Of a stretch of DNA of 34,885 bases, positions 22,939 through 32,558 are shown in pieces. The notes beneath the pieces were generated by a model, which was given only the letters and a program-made list of their open reading frames with translations, made no database searches and was not told the DNA's origin. Positions within the stretch are counted from its first letter, which is position 1. The number at the start of each line of letters is the position of its first letter. The stretch is from Desulfurococcales archaeon. GTDB taxonomy: Archaea > Thermoproteota > Thermoprotei_A > Sulfolobales > WAQK01. Both the position numbers and the translations under genes were made by a program. The stretch is taken from positions 1 to 34,885 of the forward strand of contig JALWQH010000053.1 in assembly GCA_027083135.1 (NCBI GenBank). Reading direction: 5' to 3'.

Positions 22939-25581
22939 ATGCCTGAGAAAATAATTAAGAGCATAAGCTTCGGCATACTATCCCCCTCAGAGATAAGGAA
23001 GCTTTCCCGCACAGCAATAGTCACAGCTGAAACATACGATGAGGACGGGCTGCCTATACCAGGAGGACTAATGGATCCAAGGCTGGGGGTAATAGAGCCC
23101 GGGCAGAGATGCCAGGTCTGCGGAAACACCATGGCTAACTGTCCAGGACACTTCGGGCACATAGAGCTGGCTAGGCCAGTAATACATGTTGGATTCGTAA
23201 AGCATATACATGACATATTGAGGGCGACGTGCAGGCACTGTGGAAGGCTGCTGATACCTCAGGAGGAGATAGACAGGTATCTCAGGCTCCTGGAGAAGCT
23301 TGAGAAGAAATGGCCTCTCCTAGCACTCAGACTAATAGAGCATGTGAAGAAGAAGGCTATAAAGAGGATGGAATGCCCCCACTGTGGGGAGAAGCAGTAT
23401 AAGATAAGGCTGGAGAAGCCTACCACGTTCTACGAGGAGCGTAGGGGAGGAGTTGTAAGGCTAACCCCCATAGATGTTAGGTCGAGGCTGGAGCGGATAC
23501 CTGACAGCGATGTAAGGCTGCTGGGCCTGGATCCCAAGGAGGCGAGGCCTGAATGGATGGTTCTAACGGTTCTCCCTGTACCTCCAATACAGGTACGCCC
23601 CTCCATTCTGCTTGAAAGCGGTATAAGAGCCGAGGACGACCTAACCCATAAGCTCGTAGATATTGTTAGAATAAATGAGAGGTTGAAGGAGAGCATAGAG
23701 GCAGGCGCGCCTCAGCTGATCGTAGAGGACCTTTGGTCGCTTCTCCAATACCATGTTACAACATATATTGACAATGAGGTTCCAGGAATACCTCCAGCCA
23801 AGCATAGGGCTGGCAGAGTTTTAAGAACCCTTGCCCAGAGGCTTAAAGGCAAGGAAGGCAGGTTTAGGGGGCATCTCTCAGGCAAGCGTGTAGACTTCTC
23901 CGCTAGGACGGTCATATCCCCTGACCCTAATATAAGCATAAATGAGGTTGGGGTTCCCTTAGACATAGCCAAGATACTGACAGTTCCATTAAAGGTATCA
24001 TACTGGAATGTTGATGAGGCTAGGCGCTACGTCATCAACGGCCCTGAAAAGTGGCCTGGAGCAAACTACATAATAAGGCCTGATGGGAGGAGAATAGATC
24101 TTAGATTCGTGAAGGATAGGAAAGCGTTGGCTGAGACGATAACACCTGGCTTCATCGTCGAGCGTCATCTAATAGATGGGGACATAGTACTCTTCAACAG
24201 GCAGCCAAGCCTGCATAGGATGTCCATTATGGCGCATCTGGTCAAAATACTTCCAGGCAAGACTTTCAGGCTGAACCTGCTTGTCTGCCCGCCATATAAC
24301 GCTGACTTCGACGGGGATGAGATGAACCTCCACGTACCTCAGACAGAGGAAGCCCAGGCAGAGGCAAGGGAACTCATGCTTGTCCAGAACCAGATCCTCT
24401 CGCCGAGATATGGTGGGCCAATAATAGGAGGCCTTCAGGACTATATTAGTGGAGCCTACCTCCTAACCTCTAAGGCAACGTTTCTCACAAAGAGAGATGT
24501 GGTTGAACTCCTAGCTGCAGGGGGGTATGAGGGACCCCTGCCTGAACCAGCTATATTGTCGCCGAAGAAGCTGTGGACGGGGAAGCAGGTCTTCAGCCTC
24601 TTCCTGCCAAGCGACTTCAACTATAAGAAGAAGGCCAACATCAATGTTGGCGAAATGGCATGCGAGGATGAGGAATGCTTCCACGACTCATACGTCGTCA
24701 TCAAGAAAGGCAAGCTTCTCCTAGGAGTGATAGATAAGAAGTCTATTGGAGCACAGCAGCCTGAAAGCCTCATACACTTCATAGCCAAGGAGTACGGGTA
24801 TGACGCTATACGCGAGTTCTTCGACAAGGCCTTCAAGATATTCCTCCGCTACATAGAGAAGCATGGGTTCACCATGACCCTCAGCGACGTCGAGATACCA
24901 GTAGAGGCTGAAGAGAAGATACAATCGATCCTAAGTGAAGCTGAGGAGAAGGTCAGGGAACTAATAGCGCAGTTCAACCAGGGTGTCCTAGAGCCAATAC
25001 CTGGGAGAACAGCTGAGGAAACCCTTGAGCTGAGAATAATGGAGGTCCTGGCAGAGGCAAGGGATAGGGCTGGAGAAATAGCGGCAGAATACCTCGATCC
25101 CTTCAACCACGCGTTCATCATGGCCCGCGCTGGTGCTAGGGGAAGCCCCCTTAACCTCACACAGATGGCGGCAGTGCTTGGACAGCAATCTGTGAGAGGC
25201 GAACGTATAAGCAGGGGATACAAGGATAGAACACTGCCACACTTCAGGAAAGGGGACATAGGAGCCGCTGCCAGAGGCTTCGTGCGCAGCAGCTTTAGAA
25301 GAGGCCTCACACCTACAGAGATGTTCCTACACGCAGCAGGAGGCAGGGAGGGATTAGTAGACACCGCTGTGAGAACATCTCAGAGCGGATACATGCAGAG
25401 AAGGCTTATCAACGCCTTACAGGATATAAGAGTAGAGTACGACCGCTCAGCACGCCTGCCAAACGGCGCTATAGTGCAGTTTACCTACGGGGAGGATGGG
25501 GTAGACCCCATGAGAAGCATACATGGAAAAGCCGTTGATGTCAACAGGATTGTCGAAAGAGTCGTAGGGTGGAAGAGGTGA
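22939..25581 (+). CDS. rpoA1: RNA polymerase subunit A' (N-terminal part of the largest subunit)
   Basis: An 880-residue protein carrying the catalytic centre: NADFDGD at 454-460 binds the two catalytic magnesium ions. Zinc sites are C58-x2-C61-x6-C68-x2-H71 and the C98/C101 pair with the later [49 protein letters not shown] and the trigger/bridge region [27 protein letters not shown] are present. It ends [14 protein letters not shown], the usual A' split point. The frame is open from GTG 22930, but GGTGA lies 5 bases before ATG 22939, which I take as the start. Six bases separate it from rpoA2. Confidence 0.98.
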   Translation: MPEKIIKSISFGILSPSEIRKLSRTAIVTAETYDEDGLPIPGGLMDPRLGVIEPGQRCQVCGNTMANCPGHFGHIELARPVIHVGFVKHIHDILRATCRHCGRLLIPQEEIDRYLRLLEKLEKKWPLLALRLIEHVKKKAIKRMECPHCGEKQYKIRLEKPTTFYEERRGGVVRLTPIDVRSRLERIPDSDVRLLGLDPKEARPEWMVLTVLPVPPIQVRPSILLESGIRAEDDLTHKLVDIVRINERLKESIEAGAPQLIVEDLWSLLQYHVTTYIDNEVPGIPPAKHRAGRVLRTLAQRLKGKEGRFRGHLSGKRVDFSARTVISPDPNISINEVGVPLDIAKILTVPLKVSYWNVDEARRYVINGPEKWPGANYIIRPDGRRIDLRFVKDRKALAETITPGFIVERHLIDGDIVLFNRQPSLHRMSIMAHLVKILPGKTFRLNLLVCPPYNADFDGDEMNLHVPQTEEAQAEARELMLVQNQILSPRYGGPIIGGLQDYISGAYLLTSKATFLTKRDVVELLAAGGYEGPLPEPAILSPKKLWTGKQVFSLFLPSDFNYKKKANINVGEMACEDEECFHDSYVVIKKGKLLLGVIDKKSIGAQQPESLIHFIAKEYGYDAIREFFDKAFKIFLRYIEKHGFTMTLSDVEIPVEAEEKIQSILSEAEEKVRELIAQFNQGVLEPIPGRTAEETLELRIMEVLAEARDRAGEIAAEYLDPFNHAFIMARAGARGSPLNLTQMAAVLGQQSVRGERISRGYKDRTLPHFRKGDIGAAARGFVRSSFRRGLTPTEMFLHAAGGREGLVDTAVRTSQSGYMQRRLINALQDIRVEYDRSARLPNGAIVQFTYGEDGVDPMRSIHGKAVDVNRIVERVVGWKR

Positions 25582-25587
25582 AGAGCC

Positions 25588-26910
25588 ATGGGGGGTAAGA
25601 AGACATCCAGGAAAAGCTCCGGGAAGAAGCAGGGCAAAACCTCAGGCTCGAAGAAGAGCAGGGCGGGAGGAAAGAAATCCAGGAAGACTAGGCGCGAATC
25701 AGGCTTAGAGAAGCATATTGAGAAAGAATTGAAACGTGTTTCAGAAGTCCTGCCTCCAAGCCTCATAGAGGAGCTGAGGACGAAGCTCCTGGAAGTGAAG
25801 GACATAATCACCAAGGAGGAGGCTTCAAGGATCATCGAGCTGGCTAGGCTCGACTACCTGAACAACCTTGTAGAGCCTGCTGAACCTGTTGGAACAGTGG
25901 CTGCACAATCCATGGGGGAGCCTAGCACGCAGATGACGCTTAGAACATTCCACTTCGCAGGCGTCAGAGAGCTTAACGTTACCCTCGGCCTCCCACGCCT
26001 CATAGAGATAGTTGATGCTAGGAAAACCCCCTCCACGCCCATAATGACAATATATCTCGACGAGGAGCACAGAGGGGATAGGGAGAAGGCGAAGGAGGTT
26101 GCCAGGCGCATAGAGCTGACAAAAGTGGAGAATGTGACCAGGAGGCATGAGATAGAACTCTACGAGGATCCCGAGACAGGCAACTATATCTTCACAGTGA
26201 TCCTCGAGCTGGATCCAGTAATGCTCGAGGATAAGGGGGTGTCAAGAGACAGGATAATTAAAGCATTATCGAAGCTCAAAAACATAGAGGTAAGCGAGGA
26301 TCCTGAGAACCCTTACAGGATTATTGCATCATCCGTTGCAAGAGACCTAACACACATGCAGCGTATAAAGGAGCGCATCCTAGGCGTCAAGCTCAAAGGC
26401 ATAAAGGGCATTCGACGAGTAATCATTCAGAAGCGTGGAGACGAGTTCGTGCTTATGACTGATGGCTCAAATCTCGAACATGTGCTTGAAGTCAAAGGCA
26501 TTGACCCAACCCGTACTAGGACCAACAATATCAATGAGATAGAGCATGTGCTTGGAATAGAGGCTGCTAGAAGAGCCATAATAGACGAGATAAACAATGT
26601 TCTAGAGGATCAGGGTTTAGACGTGGATATAAGGCATGTCATGCTGGTGGCGGATGCCATGACCCGTACAGGGGAGGTTAAGCAGATAGGCAGGCATGGA
26701 GTTTCAGGGGAGAAGGAGAGCATACTGGCTAGAGCAGCCTTCGAGATGACTGTGAGACACTTATTCGACGCTGCTGCGAGAGGCGAGACAGATATGCTGA
26801 CAGGGGTTACAGAGAACGTTATCGTAGGCCAGATAATCCCTATGGGGACAGGAGTAGTAGACTTATATATGTCTCCCTCAAAGGCTAGACCCCCGGGCCA
26901 AGGTGAATAG
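25588..26910 (+). CDS. rpoA2: RNA polymerase subunit A'' with a basic N-terminal extension
   Basis: The C-terminal part of the largest subunit, 440 residues. The conserved region starts near residue 40 and includes YLNNLVEPAEPVGTVAAQSMGEPSTQMTLRTFHFAG (trigger loop), GLPRLIEIVDARKTPSTP, TRTNNINEIEHVLGIEAAR, HVMLVADAMTRTGEVKQIGRHGVSG and KESILARAAFE. The first ~37 residues are a low-complexity Lys/Ser/Gly/Arg tail (for example SGKKQGKTSGSKKSR) not needed for the fold. The only good start giving a ribosome-binding site (GGTGAAGAGCC) is this ATG, so the tail appears to be translated. The stop is 2 bases from the rpl30e start. Confidence 0.97.
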   Translation: MGGKKTSRKSSGKKQGKTSGSKKSRAGGKKSRKTRRESGLEKHIEKELKRVSEVLPPSLIEELRTKLLEVKDIITKEEASRIIELARLDYLNNLVEPAEPVGTVAAQSMGEPSTQMTLRTFHFAGVRELNVTLGLPRLIEIVDARKTPSTPIMTIYLDEEHRGDREKAKEVARRIELTKVENVTRRHEIELYEDPETGNYIFTVILELDPVMLEDKGVSRDRIIKALSKLKNIEVSEDPENPYRIIASSVARDLTHMQRIKERILGVKLKGIKGIRRVIIQKRGDEFVLMTDGSNLEHVLEVKGIDPTRTRTNNINEIEHVLGIEAARRAIIDEINNVLEDQGLDVDIRHVMLVADAMTRTGEVKQIGRHGVSGEKESILARAAFEMTVRHLFDAAARGETDMLTGVTENVIVGQIIPMGTGVVDLYMSPSKARPPGQGE

Positions 26911-26912
26911 CT

Positions 26913-27218
26913 GTGTCGTTCGAAGGATCGCTGCGGATGACCCTCCGCACAGGGAAAGTCGTGCTAGGGGCTAAGGAGACCCTGAAGCTGGTGCGGCTGG
27001 GGAAAGCTAAGATGGCAGTAGTCGCTGCAAACACTCCTCCAGACAAGAAGCGGGACCTGAAATACTACGCTAGGCTTTCAGGCATACCCGTATACGAGTA
27101 TCCGGGCACCAGTGTAGAGCTCGGAGCTCTCTGCGGCAAGCCGTACACCGTGTCAATGCTTGCAATAATAGATCCAGGGGACTCGGATATATTGGAGCTT
27201 GTTAGAGGTGAGGAGTAG
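26913..27218 (+). CDS. rpl30e: Ribosomal protein L30e (eL30)
   Basis: A 101-residue L7Ae-fold RNA-binding protein of the large subunit: LRMTLRTGKVVLGAKETLKLVRLGKAKMAVVAANTPPDKK, then YYARLSGIPVYEYPGTSVELGALCGKPYTVSMLAI. GTG start 2 bases after the rpoA2 stop, with GGTGA inside the end of rpoA2. Its place between rpoA2 and nusA is standard in archaea. Confidence 0.97.
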   Translation: MSFEGSLRMTLRTGKVVLGAKETLKLVRLGKAKMAVVAANTPPDKKRDLKYYARLSGIPVYEYPGTSVELGALCGKPYTVSMLAIIDPGDSDILELVRGEE

Positions 27219-27220
27219 CC

Positions 27221-27655
27221 GTGCCTCAGATAAGGCTGACAGCCGAGGAAATGCGCTACATATCCTTGTTCCAAGACATAACAGGTGCTACTGCCAGGGA
27301 CTGCATAATAGATGAGGAGAATAATAGACTCATATTCCTTGTAGCGAAGGGGCAGGCAGGCCTAGCTATAGGTAGAGGAGGAGTCAACGTTAAGAGGCTT
27401 AGGAAAATACTTGGAAAGGACATAGAGGTTGTAGAATACTCCGACGACTTCGAATCACTCGTCAGAAACATATTCATGCCTGCAAGGGTGAGGTCGATCA
27501 AGGTTATACAGATGCATGATGGTAGGAAGAGAGTTAGAGTCGCTGTTGAACCCAAGGATAAGGGCCTAGCTATAGGCAGGGGAGGCAAAAACGTGTCCAA
27601 GGCAAGGCTAATACTGAAACGATACCATGATATAGATGACGTGGTAATAGACTAG
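27221..27655 (+). CDS. nusA: Archaeal NusA-like protein with two KH domains
   Basis: A 144-residue protein equal to the paired KH domains of bacterial NusA, without the N-terminal polymerase-binding and S1 domains. The two RNA-binding loops are AIGRGG in GLAIGRGGVNVKRL and GLAIGRGGKNVSKA. GTG start 2 bases after rpl30e, with GGTGAGGAG upstream. It probably binds nascent RNA at the polymerase or ribosome. Confidence 0.95.
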   Translation: MPQIRLTAEEMRYISLFQDITGATARDCIIDEENNRLIFLVAKGQAGLAIGRGGVNVKRLRKILGKDIEVVEYSDDFESLVRNIFMPARVRSIKVIQMHDGRKRVRVAVEPKDKGLAIGRGGKNVSKARLILKRYHDIDDVVID

Positions 27656-27706
27656 TAGAGCTAAGCTTAAAACCCCCGTGTAACCTAGGGCTCTGGGAGA
27701 TGAGAA

Positions 27707-28150
27707 GTGACGGGTAAGAAGGCGCCTAACGGCTTCTATACTGCTAGGAAGCTGAGGCAGAAGAGGCTGAAGTTCAGGTGGAGTCAAAGAGAGTTTAAGA
27801 TAAGGATGCTCGGCCTTAAGAGGAAATACGATCCGCTTGAAGGAGCCCCCATGGCTAGAGGCATAGTCCTGGAGAAAATAGGAGTGGAGGCTAGGCAGCC
27901 CAACTCGGCTGTTAGGAAATGCGTGAGGGTACAGCTAGTTAAGAATGGAAGAGTTGTTACAGCGTTCGTTCCCGGTGACGGTGGGCTCAACATGATAGAC
28001 GAGCATGACGAGGTGCTTATAGAGGGTATAGGCGGCCCTAGAGGGCGCTCCATGGGCGATATTCCTGGAGTCCGCTACAAGGTTGTGCTTGTTAACGGCG
28101 TGTCTCTCAAGGCTCTCCTAGAGGGCAAGAAGCAGAAGCCGATGCGTTAG
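27707..28150 (+). CDS. rps12: Ribosomal protein S12 (uS12)
   Basis: A 147-residue decoding-centre protein: [38 protein letters not shown] with the PNSA-x-RK signature, [12 protein letters not shown], and [24 protein letters not shown] start with GGGAGATGAG upstream. There is a 51-base gap after nusA containing a weak CTTAAAAC TATA-like element, so it may have its own promoter as well as read-through. The stop overlaps the converging DUF151 gene by 4 bases. Confidence 0.97.
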   Translation: MTGKKAPNGFYTARKLRQKRLKFRWSQREFKIRMLGLKRKYDPLEGAPMARGIVLEKIGVEARQPNSAVRKCVRVQLVKNGRVVTAFVPGDGGLNMIDEHDEVLIEGIGGPRGRSMGDIPGVRYKVVLVNGVSLKALLEGKKQKPMR

Positions 28151-28614
28151 GGCTCGGAGGCTCCGAACCCCTCGTCACGCTCCATTCTCTCCTGCTCCTC
28201 AACCAGTCTTTCATCAACATATATGGGTTTACCTGAAACCAGGGCGAGGTATATTGCATGGCTTGGAATCATCCTGCGTCTTATCCTTATGGAGTCGAGC
28301 CTAAGCTCAAGCGTGGCGGTGTACAGGTAGGTCTCCCTGTCAAGCTCGTTTATTATCACCCTGTCAACGAAGCTTCCAAGCTCCTCCAAGATCTTGTTGA
28401 AGGATAGGAGAAGCTCAAATATGCTTTCCCTATCTCCAGGCTCAGCATACCCCGAGTCCTGCAGCTTATTTATAGCCAACACTATGTCGGGGGGAACATA
28501 GTATAATGTAAACATCTTGCCGTTCTCCAGGTGGCATGAGATCACTGGTACGTGGGGAGGCGCAGGCGTCACGAATGCCTCAACATGCTCCACTCTGACA
28601 AGTCTTCCACCCAC
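28147..28614 (-). CDS. Bifunctional nuclease (DUF151) family protein
   Basis: A 155-residue DUF151/BFN domain protein: [41 protein letters not shown], then [29 protein letters not shown], a TATLELRL strand, and [25 protein letters not shown], matching the family's R-P-S-D-A-I-A-L-A-L and P-I-F-V elements (here S-H instead of S-D). Plant and some bacterial members have nuclease activity, but this is unproven for archaeal ones. It is inserted in reverse between rps12 and rps7. Start uncertain: GTG 28614 or a nearby TTG preceded by GGTGG. A TATA-like ACTAATTAAG at 28651-28660 serves it. Confidence 0.82.
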   Translation of the reverse strand: MGGRLVRVEHVEAFVTPAPPHVPVISCHLENGKMFTLYYVPPDIVLAINKLQDSGYAEPGDRESIFELLLSFNKILEELGSFVDRVIINELDRETYLYTATLELRLDSIRIRRRMIPSHAIYLALVSGKPIYVDERLVEEQERMERDEGFGASEP

Positions 28615-28650
28615 TCAGAGCACCCACTGTATCAGGAGTGCTGTACCAGC

Positions 28651-28660
28651 CTTAATTAGT
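28651..28660 (-). promoter_or_regulatory. TATA box of the DUF151 gene
   Basis: ACTAATTAAG on the minus strand predicts transcription from about 28630, just before the start codon. Confidence 0.45.
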
Positions 28661-28686
28661 TCTTCTCGGATAATGCATGTGGAAAG

Positions 28687-28696
28687 TATTTATAAG
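28687..28696 (+). promoter_or_regulatory. TATA box of rps7
   Basis: TATTTATAAG follows a purine-rich GGAAAG, predicting transcription from about 28717 and a 14-base leader. It gives rps7 an independent promoter, needed because the DUF151 gene interrupts the operon. Confidence 0.55.
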
Positions 28697-28730
28697 GAGG
28701 AGGCTTAGAAGCCCTAAAAGGTGCTAGTAG

Positions 28731-29330
28731 GTGTCCAGGGAAGCTGAGGCAATGGACGTGAGGCCTGAGGAGATAAGGCTTTTCGGCAAGTGGAGCTACG
28801 AGTCAGTGGATGTTAGGGATCCAAGCCTTAAGAGATACTTGTCCCTGAGGCCCGTATGGATCCCTCATACGGGAGGCCGCCACGAGCATAGGAGGTTCGG
28901 CAAGGCTGAGGTCCCAATAGTTGAGAGGCTTATGAACAAGCTCATGTTTCCCGGGAGAAACACCGGTAAGAAGCACCTGGCATACAATATTGTGAAGAAG
29001 GCTTTCGACATCATATATCTTAAGACAGGTGAGAATCCACTCCAAATCCTGGTTAGAGCTGTGGAGAACGCTGCTCCGCGGGAGGAGACCACTAGAATAA
29101 TGTTTGGAGGAATAGTCTACCATGTAGCCGTAGACGTGTCCCCGCAGAGACGCATAGACCTGGCGCTCAAATACATTGTTGAGGGGGCTAGGAGAGCAGC
29201 CTTCAATAACCCTAAGCCGATAGAGGAGTGCCTGGCCGACGAGATAATAGCTGCTGCAAACTATGATGAGAAGAGCTACGCCATACAGAAGAAGGAGGAA
29301 ATAGAGAGGATAGCTCTAAGCTCAAGGTAG
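28731..29330 (+). CDS. rps7: Ribosomal protein S7 (uS7)
   Basis: A 199-residue small-subunit head protein: the archaeal N-terminal extension [23 protein letters not shown], then [58 protein letters not shown], the [23 protein letters not shown] segment and [29 protein letters not shown] start with GGTG 7 bases upstream; an in-frame ATG at 28752 would be too late for the family. Confidence 0.97.
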   Translation: MSREAEAMDVRPEEIRLFGKWSYESVDVRDPSLKRYLSLRPVWIPHTGGRHEHRRFGKAEVPIVERLMNKLMFPGRNTGKKHLAYNIVKKAFDIIYLKTGENPLQILVRAVENAAPREETTRIMFGGIVYHVAVDVSPQRRIDLALKYIVEGARRAAFNNPKPIEECLADEIIAAANYDEKSYAIQKKEEIERIALSSR

Positions 29331-29401
29331 ATGAACGGCCTGCAATACACTGCAACCAATACTTGCCCCGCATCCAAGCACATGTTTTCCATCAGGTTAG
29401 A

Positions 29402-29416
29402 GGAAACCCTTATATC
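29402..29416 (+). promoter_or_regulatory. BRE/TATA promoter of the EF-1alpha gene
   Basis: GGAAACC (BRE-like) followed by CTTATATC (29409-29416) predicts transcription from about 29438 and a 35-base leader with GGTGA before the ATG. Confidence 0.6.
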
Positions 29417-29472
29417 GGGGTCCATACCGTAGAAAATCCAGCCTGGAAAGGTATGCGTCGAGGTGAATAGGA

Positions 29473-30789
29473 ATGAGCAGCAAGCCTCACTTAAACCTGG
29501 TAATAATAGGGCATGTAGACCACGGTAAGAGCACACTGGCAGGCCACCTGCTCTACAGGCTGGGCTTCATAGAGGAGAAGAGGCTACGCGACCTGGAGGA
29601 GGAGGCTAAGAAGAAGGGCAAGGAGTCCTTCAAGTATGCATGGGTTCTAGACAGACTTAAGGAGGAGAGGGAGAGAGGCCTTACAATAGATCTAGCGTTC
29701 CTCAAGTTCGAGACGAAGAAATACATGTTCACCATCATAGATGCACCAGGCCACAGGGACTTCGTGAAAAACATGATTACAGGCGCCAGCCAGGCCGATG
29801 CAGCAATAGTCGTCGTGTCGGCTAGGAAAGGTGAGTTTGAAGCAGGTATGAGCGCTGAGGGCCAGACGAGAGAGCACTTGATCCTTGCTAAAACCATGGG
29901 TATAAGCCAGTTCATAGTAGCTGTAAACAAGATGGATGCCACTGATCCTCCGTGGAGCAAGGAGAGATACGAGTATGTTAAGAACGTGCTCGGCAAGTTC
30001 ATGAAGACATGGCTTCAAATGGATCCAAGCAAGATTCCATTCATACCTGTGTCAGCATGGACTGGAGACAACCTCATTGAGAGAAGCATCAACATGCAGT
30101 GGTACAATGGCCCCACACTGGTAGAGGCGCTTGACATGCTTGAGACACCTAAGAAGCCTGTGGACAAGCCTCTCAGAATACCCATACAGAACGTCTACGC
30201 CATCTCAGGGGTCGGAACAGTGCCTGTAGGGAGAGTGGAGACAGGCGTTCTGAGAGTAGGGGATAAGGTAGTATTTATGCCTCCTGGAAAAGTGGGAGAA
30301 GTGAGAAGCATAGAGATGCATCACCAGAGAATGGAGAAAGCCGAGCCTGGAGACAACATAGGCTTCAATGTGAGGGGAGTATCAAAGAACGATATAGCTA
30401 GGGGAGACGTGGCAGGCCACCTGGACAGCCCGCCCACAGTTGCAGAGGAGTATACTGCCAGGATAATCGTGATCTGGCATCCAACAGCCATAACGCCGGG
30501 ATACACACCTGTAATCCACGCGCACACAGCCAGCATAGCGTCAAGGATAACGGAGATAGTAGCTAAGCTTGATCCTAGGACAGGCAAGATCCTGGAGAAG
30601 AATCCAGCCTTCATCAAGCAGGGAGACGTCGCTGTCGTGAAGTTCAAGCCGATAAAGCCCATGGTTATAGAGAAGTTCCAGGACTTCCCACAGCTAGGAC
30701 GCTTCGCCATGAGAGATATGGGTAAGACCGTGGGCATAGGTGTCGTAGTAGACATAAAATCCATGGAGATACCCATAGGTAAGAAGTAA
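29473..30789 (+). CDS. tef1: Translation elongation factor EF-1alpha (aEF1A)
   Basis: GTPase that delivers aminoacyl-tRNA to the ribosome, 438 residues. G1 GHVDHGKST at 13-21, switch region [17 protein letters not shown]3 DAPGHRDF, G4 NKMD, G5 VSAWTGDN, then the two beta-barrel domains with [20 protein letters not shown] and the C-terminal [21 protein letters not shown]. The ATG has GGTGA 8 bases upstream. The order rps7 - EF-1alpha - rps10 is conserved in archaea. Confidence 0.98.
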   Translation: MSSKPHLNLVIIGHVDHGKSTLAGHLLYRLGFIEEKRLRDLEEEAKKKGKESFKYAWVLDRLKEERERGLTIDLAFLKFETKKYMFTIIDAPGHRDFVKNMITGASQADAAIVVVSARKGEFEAGMSAEGQTREHLILAKTMGISQFIVAVNKMDATDPPWSKERYEYVKNVLGKFMKTWLQMDPSKIPFIPVSAWTGDNLIERSINMQWYNGPTLVEALDMLETPKKPVDKPLRIPIQNVYAISGVGTVPVGRVETGVLRVGDKVVFMPPGKVGEVRSIEMHHQRMEKAEPGDNIGFNVRGVSKNDIARGDVAGHLDSPPTVAEEYTARIIVIWHPTAITPGYTPVIHAHTASIASRITEIVAKLDPRTGKILEKNPAFIKQGDVAVVKFKPIKPMVIEKFQDFPQLGRFAMRDMGKTVGIGVVVDIKSMEIPIGKK

Positions 30790-30796
30790 GGCAAGA

Positions 30797-30807
30797 GGTT
30801 TTTTAAG
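30797..30807 (+). promoter_or_regulatory. T-rich element after EF-1alpha, possible rps10 TATA or terminator
   Basis: GGTTTTTTAAG follows the EF-1alpha stop by 8 bases. It can act as a TATA box for rps10 with a start near 30829, and its T run could also promote termination of the upstream transcript. Confidence 0.4.
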
Positions 30808-30840
30808 CACCTTAGTTCCCACACCCAGATGGTGTCCCTA

Positions 30841-31149
30841 ATGGTATCTAAGGCCCGGATAAGAGTGTGGAGCACCAACGTCGAGCACCTGAACTACGTT
30901 GTCAATCAGATTAGAAGCATAGCTGAGAAGGCGGGAATACGTGCACGAGGTCCCATACCGCTACCCACCAAGCGCCTAGTAGTACCGGTACTCAGGCTGC
31001 CCCACGGCGAGGGAACCAAGCGTTGGGAGAAGTGGGAGATGAGGATACATAAACGCGTAATCGATCTCGCAGCGGATGAGAGGGTTATGAGGCAAATAAT
31101 GAGGGTAAGAGTGCCCGACGACGTATACATTGAGATACAGCTTTTATAA
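30841..31149 (+). CDS. rps10: Ribosomal protein S10 (uS10)
   Basis: A 102-residue small-subunit protein: [69 protein letters not shown], and a C-terminal [11 protein letters not shown]. The frame opens at ATG 30829, but ATG 30841 has GGTG 5 bases upstream and gives the usual archaeal length, so I prefer it. A leaderless start at 30829 is possible from the TATA-like element at 30797. Confidence 0.96.
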   Translation: MVSKARIRVWSTNVEHLNYVVNQIRSIAEKAGIRARGPIPLPTKRLVVPVLRLPHGEGTKRWEKWEMRIHKRVIDLAADERVMRQIMRVRVPDDVYIEIQLL

Positions 31150-31206
31150 GCCTGAACCCAGCTGGGAAGAAATATTATCCTAGCCATTAGGATTAAGACT
31201 TGAGGC

Positions 31207-31321
31207 GCCGGGGTGACCGAGCGGCCTAAGGTGCCGGCCTTGAGAGCCTCCTAGCTTCATGGACCAGGTGAGCCGGTGCCCCCTGCGGGGCGCGCGGGTT
31301 CGAATCCCGCCCCCGGCGCCA
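31207..31321 (+). tRNA. tRNA-Ser(UGA) with a 26-base anticodon-loop intron
   Basis: Acceptor stem GCCGGGG/CCCCGGC, anticodon stem CCGGC/GCCGG with loop CTTGAGA after splicing (anticodon UGA), a long variable arm GCCCC-CTGC-GGGGC typical of class II tRNA-Ser, T arm GCGGG-TTCGAAT-CCCGC, discriminator G at 31318 and encoded CCA at 31319-31321. The intron falls after position 37, at about 31245-31270; the exact ends are ambiguous because AG occurs at both junctions. Flanking GCCT/AGGT pairing fits a bulge-helix-bulge substrate. Confidence 0.93.
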
Positions 31322-31380
31322 AACACAAAGCAATTCTCCCCTAGCTAGCCGAGAAGGATTCTCAAAGCGATATGTTAGAT

Positions 31381-31435
31381 ATTCTAAGCTGATTCTAAGT
31401 AAAGTTATATGGAAAATACTTAAATATGAACATAT
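31381..31435 (+). promoter_or_regulatory. Peroxiredoxin promoter with upstream direct repeats
   Basis: GGAAAATACTTAAATATG (31411-31428) supplies a BRE/TATA-like promoter with a predicted start near 31447. Upstream, ATTCTAAG occurs at 31381-31388 and again at 31392-31399, 11 bases apart (one helical turn). Near the TATA box ATATG-AA-CATAT (31424-31435) is a small inverted repeat. Both are plausible regulator sites. Confidence 0.5.
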
Positions 31436-31475
31436 ACCATTGTCTATTCTAGAGGAAAAACTAAGGGTGGTGAAT

Positions 31476-32177
31476 ATGCCAGGCAATATACCTCTTATAG
31501 GGGAGAAGTTTCCGGAGATGGAGGTTGTAACGACTCATGGTAAGATAAAGCTGCCCAATGACTTTAAGGGGAAATGGTTCGTATTGTTCAGCCATCCAGC
31601 CGACTTCACACCTGTATGTACTACGGAGTTCTACGCGTTTGCTAAGAGATACGAGGACTTCAAGAAGCTGAACACGGAGCTAATAGGCCTAAGCGTTGAC
31701 AGTACCTACAGCCATATAAAATGGATGGAGTGGATCAAGGATAATCTAGGCGTGGAGATACCTTTCCCAATAATAGCTGATCCCCGTGGAAGAGTGGCTG
31801 ATAAGCTTGGCCTGCTCCACGCTCAGTCAGCAACACATACTGTGAGAGCAGTGTTCATAGTTGACCCTAACGGCATTATCAGAGCCATACTATACTACCC
31901 GCAGGAACTCGGCAGAAACATGGATGAGCTGCTGAGAATGGTGAAGGGATTACAGGTAGTAGACTTGGAGAAAGTAGCTTTGCCTGCCAACTGGCCTAAC
32001 AACGAAATCATCGGCGACCATGCTATAGTGCCTCCAGCCTCAACAGTGGAGGAGGCTGCGGAAAGGCCCAAGAAGTACACATGCTTCGACTGGTGGCTAT
32101 GCCACAAGGAGATCCCGAAGGAGCACGCCGAGGAGGCACGCCGCTTCCTGGAGCGTGTGGCCAGGCCGTCCAAGTAA
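31476..32177 (+). CDS. Peroxiredoxin, archaeal Prx6 type
   Basis: Thiol peroxidase that reduces hydrogen peroxide and organic peroxides. The 233-residue protein has the peroxidatic Cys48 in [15 protein letters not shown], the companion Arg in the [20 protein letters not shown] region, and two C-terminal cysteines, C203 and C209 ([14 protein letters not shown]), in the positions seen in archaeal thioredoxin peroxidases such as that of Aeropyrum. The open frame begins at TTG 31440, but that lies upstream of the predicted transcript start; ATG 31476 has GGTGGTG just upstream and gives the family N-terminus [16 protein letters not shown]. It opens the oxygen/iron locus. Confidence 0.96.
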   Translation: MPGNIPLIGEKFPEMEVVTTHGKIKLPNDFKGKWFVLFSHPADFTPVCTTEFYAFAKRYEDFKKLNTELIGLSVDSTYSHIKWMEWIKDNLGVEIPFPIIADPRGRVADKLGLLHAQSATHTVRAVFIVDPNGIIRAILYYPQELGRNMDELLRMVKGLQVVDLEKVALPANWPNNEIIGDHAIVPPASTVEEAAERPKKYTCFDWWLCHKEIPKEHAEEARRFLERVARPSK

Positions 32178-32188
32178 TCTGAAAACCA

Positions 32189-32204
32189 GTCTATTTTTCC
32201 CTCT
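32189..32204 (+). terminator. Pyrimidine-rich terminator candidate after peroxiredoxin
   Basis: TCTATTTTTCCCTCTC begins 12 bases past the peroxiredoxin stop. Archaeal intrinsic termination and FttA cleavage both favour such U-rich tracts; no hairpin is needed. Confidence 0.4.
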
Positions 32205-32261
32205 CCCCCATGCATAGCACCCTGCCCCTCGCAGGGCAGCCTCTAGCCTAATGGCGGGATA

Positions 32262-32523
32262 ATGGATCCTCTCAGCCAGTGGCTAGAGTATCCTGCAGGC
32301 CATGACAGAGTTCTCTCAATGATTGGAATAACTGTTCACTGGACAATACTACAATATGTTTTAGGCTTATCGTTCATGGCGTTTATAGCAAAGCTGATTT
32401 ACCTTAGAACCCGTGAGGGGAAGTGGGATAAAAATAGCCCTAACCATAACTAAGGGGTTCATCATAGTATTCGCCGTAGGCGCCCTTATACTGGCAGCGG
32501 TATTCCCCGATACCTACTGTTAA
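32262..32523 (+). pseudogene. Frameshifted remnant resembling the N-terminus of cytochrome bd subunit I
   Basis: The first frame (32262-32453, 63 codons) reads MDPLSQWLEYPAGHDRVLSM followed by a membrane helix and FIAKLIYLRTREGKWDK, which resembles the first helix and the E-x-LYLRTGD-x-x-W segment of CydA. It then runs out of frame at an A5 tract (32430-32434). Skipping one A continues as IALTITKGFIIVFAVGA, like the K-x-FAxxFAVGAxTG start of the next CydA helix, and ends at a TAA at 32521 after LILAAVFPDTYC. The rest of the ~450-residue subunit and any CydB are absent. I read it as a decayed quinol oxidase gene. A small functional membrane protein made by frameshifting is the alternative. Confidence 0.5.
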
Positions 32524-32558
32524 GCCGCCTAGAACGAGTGGGCAGGCCTAGTATCATT

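Noticed and set aside
31226-31486. 86-codon minus-strand frame over tRNA-Ser and the prx leader
   Set aside because: It reads through the antisense strand of a tRNA and a promoter; its product is the kind of spurious protein often produced from tRNA antisense.
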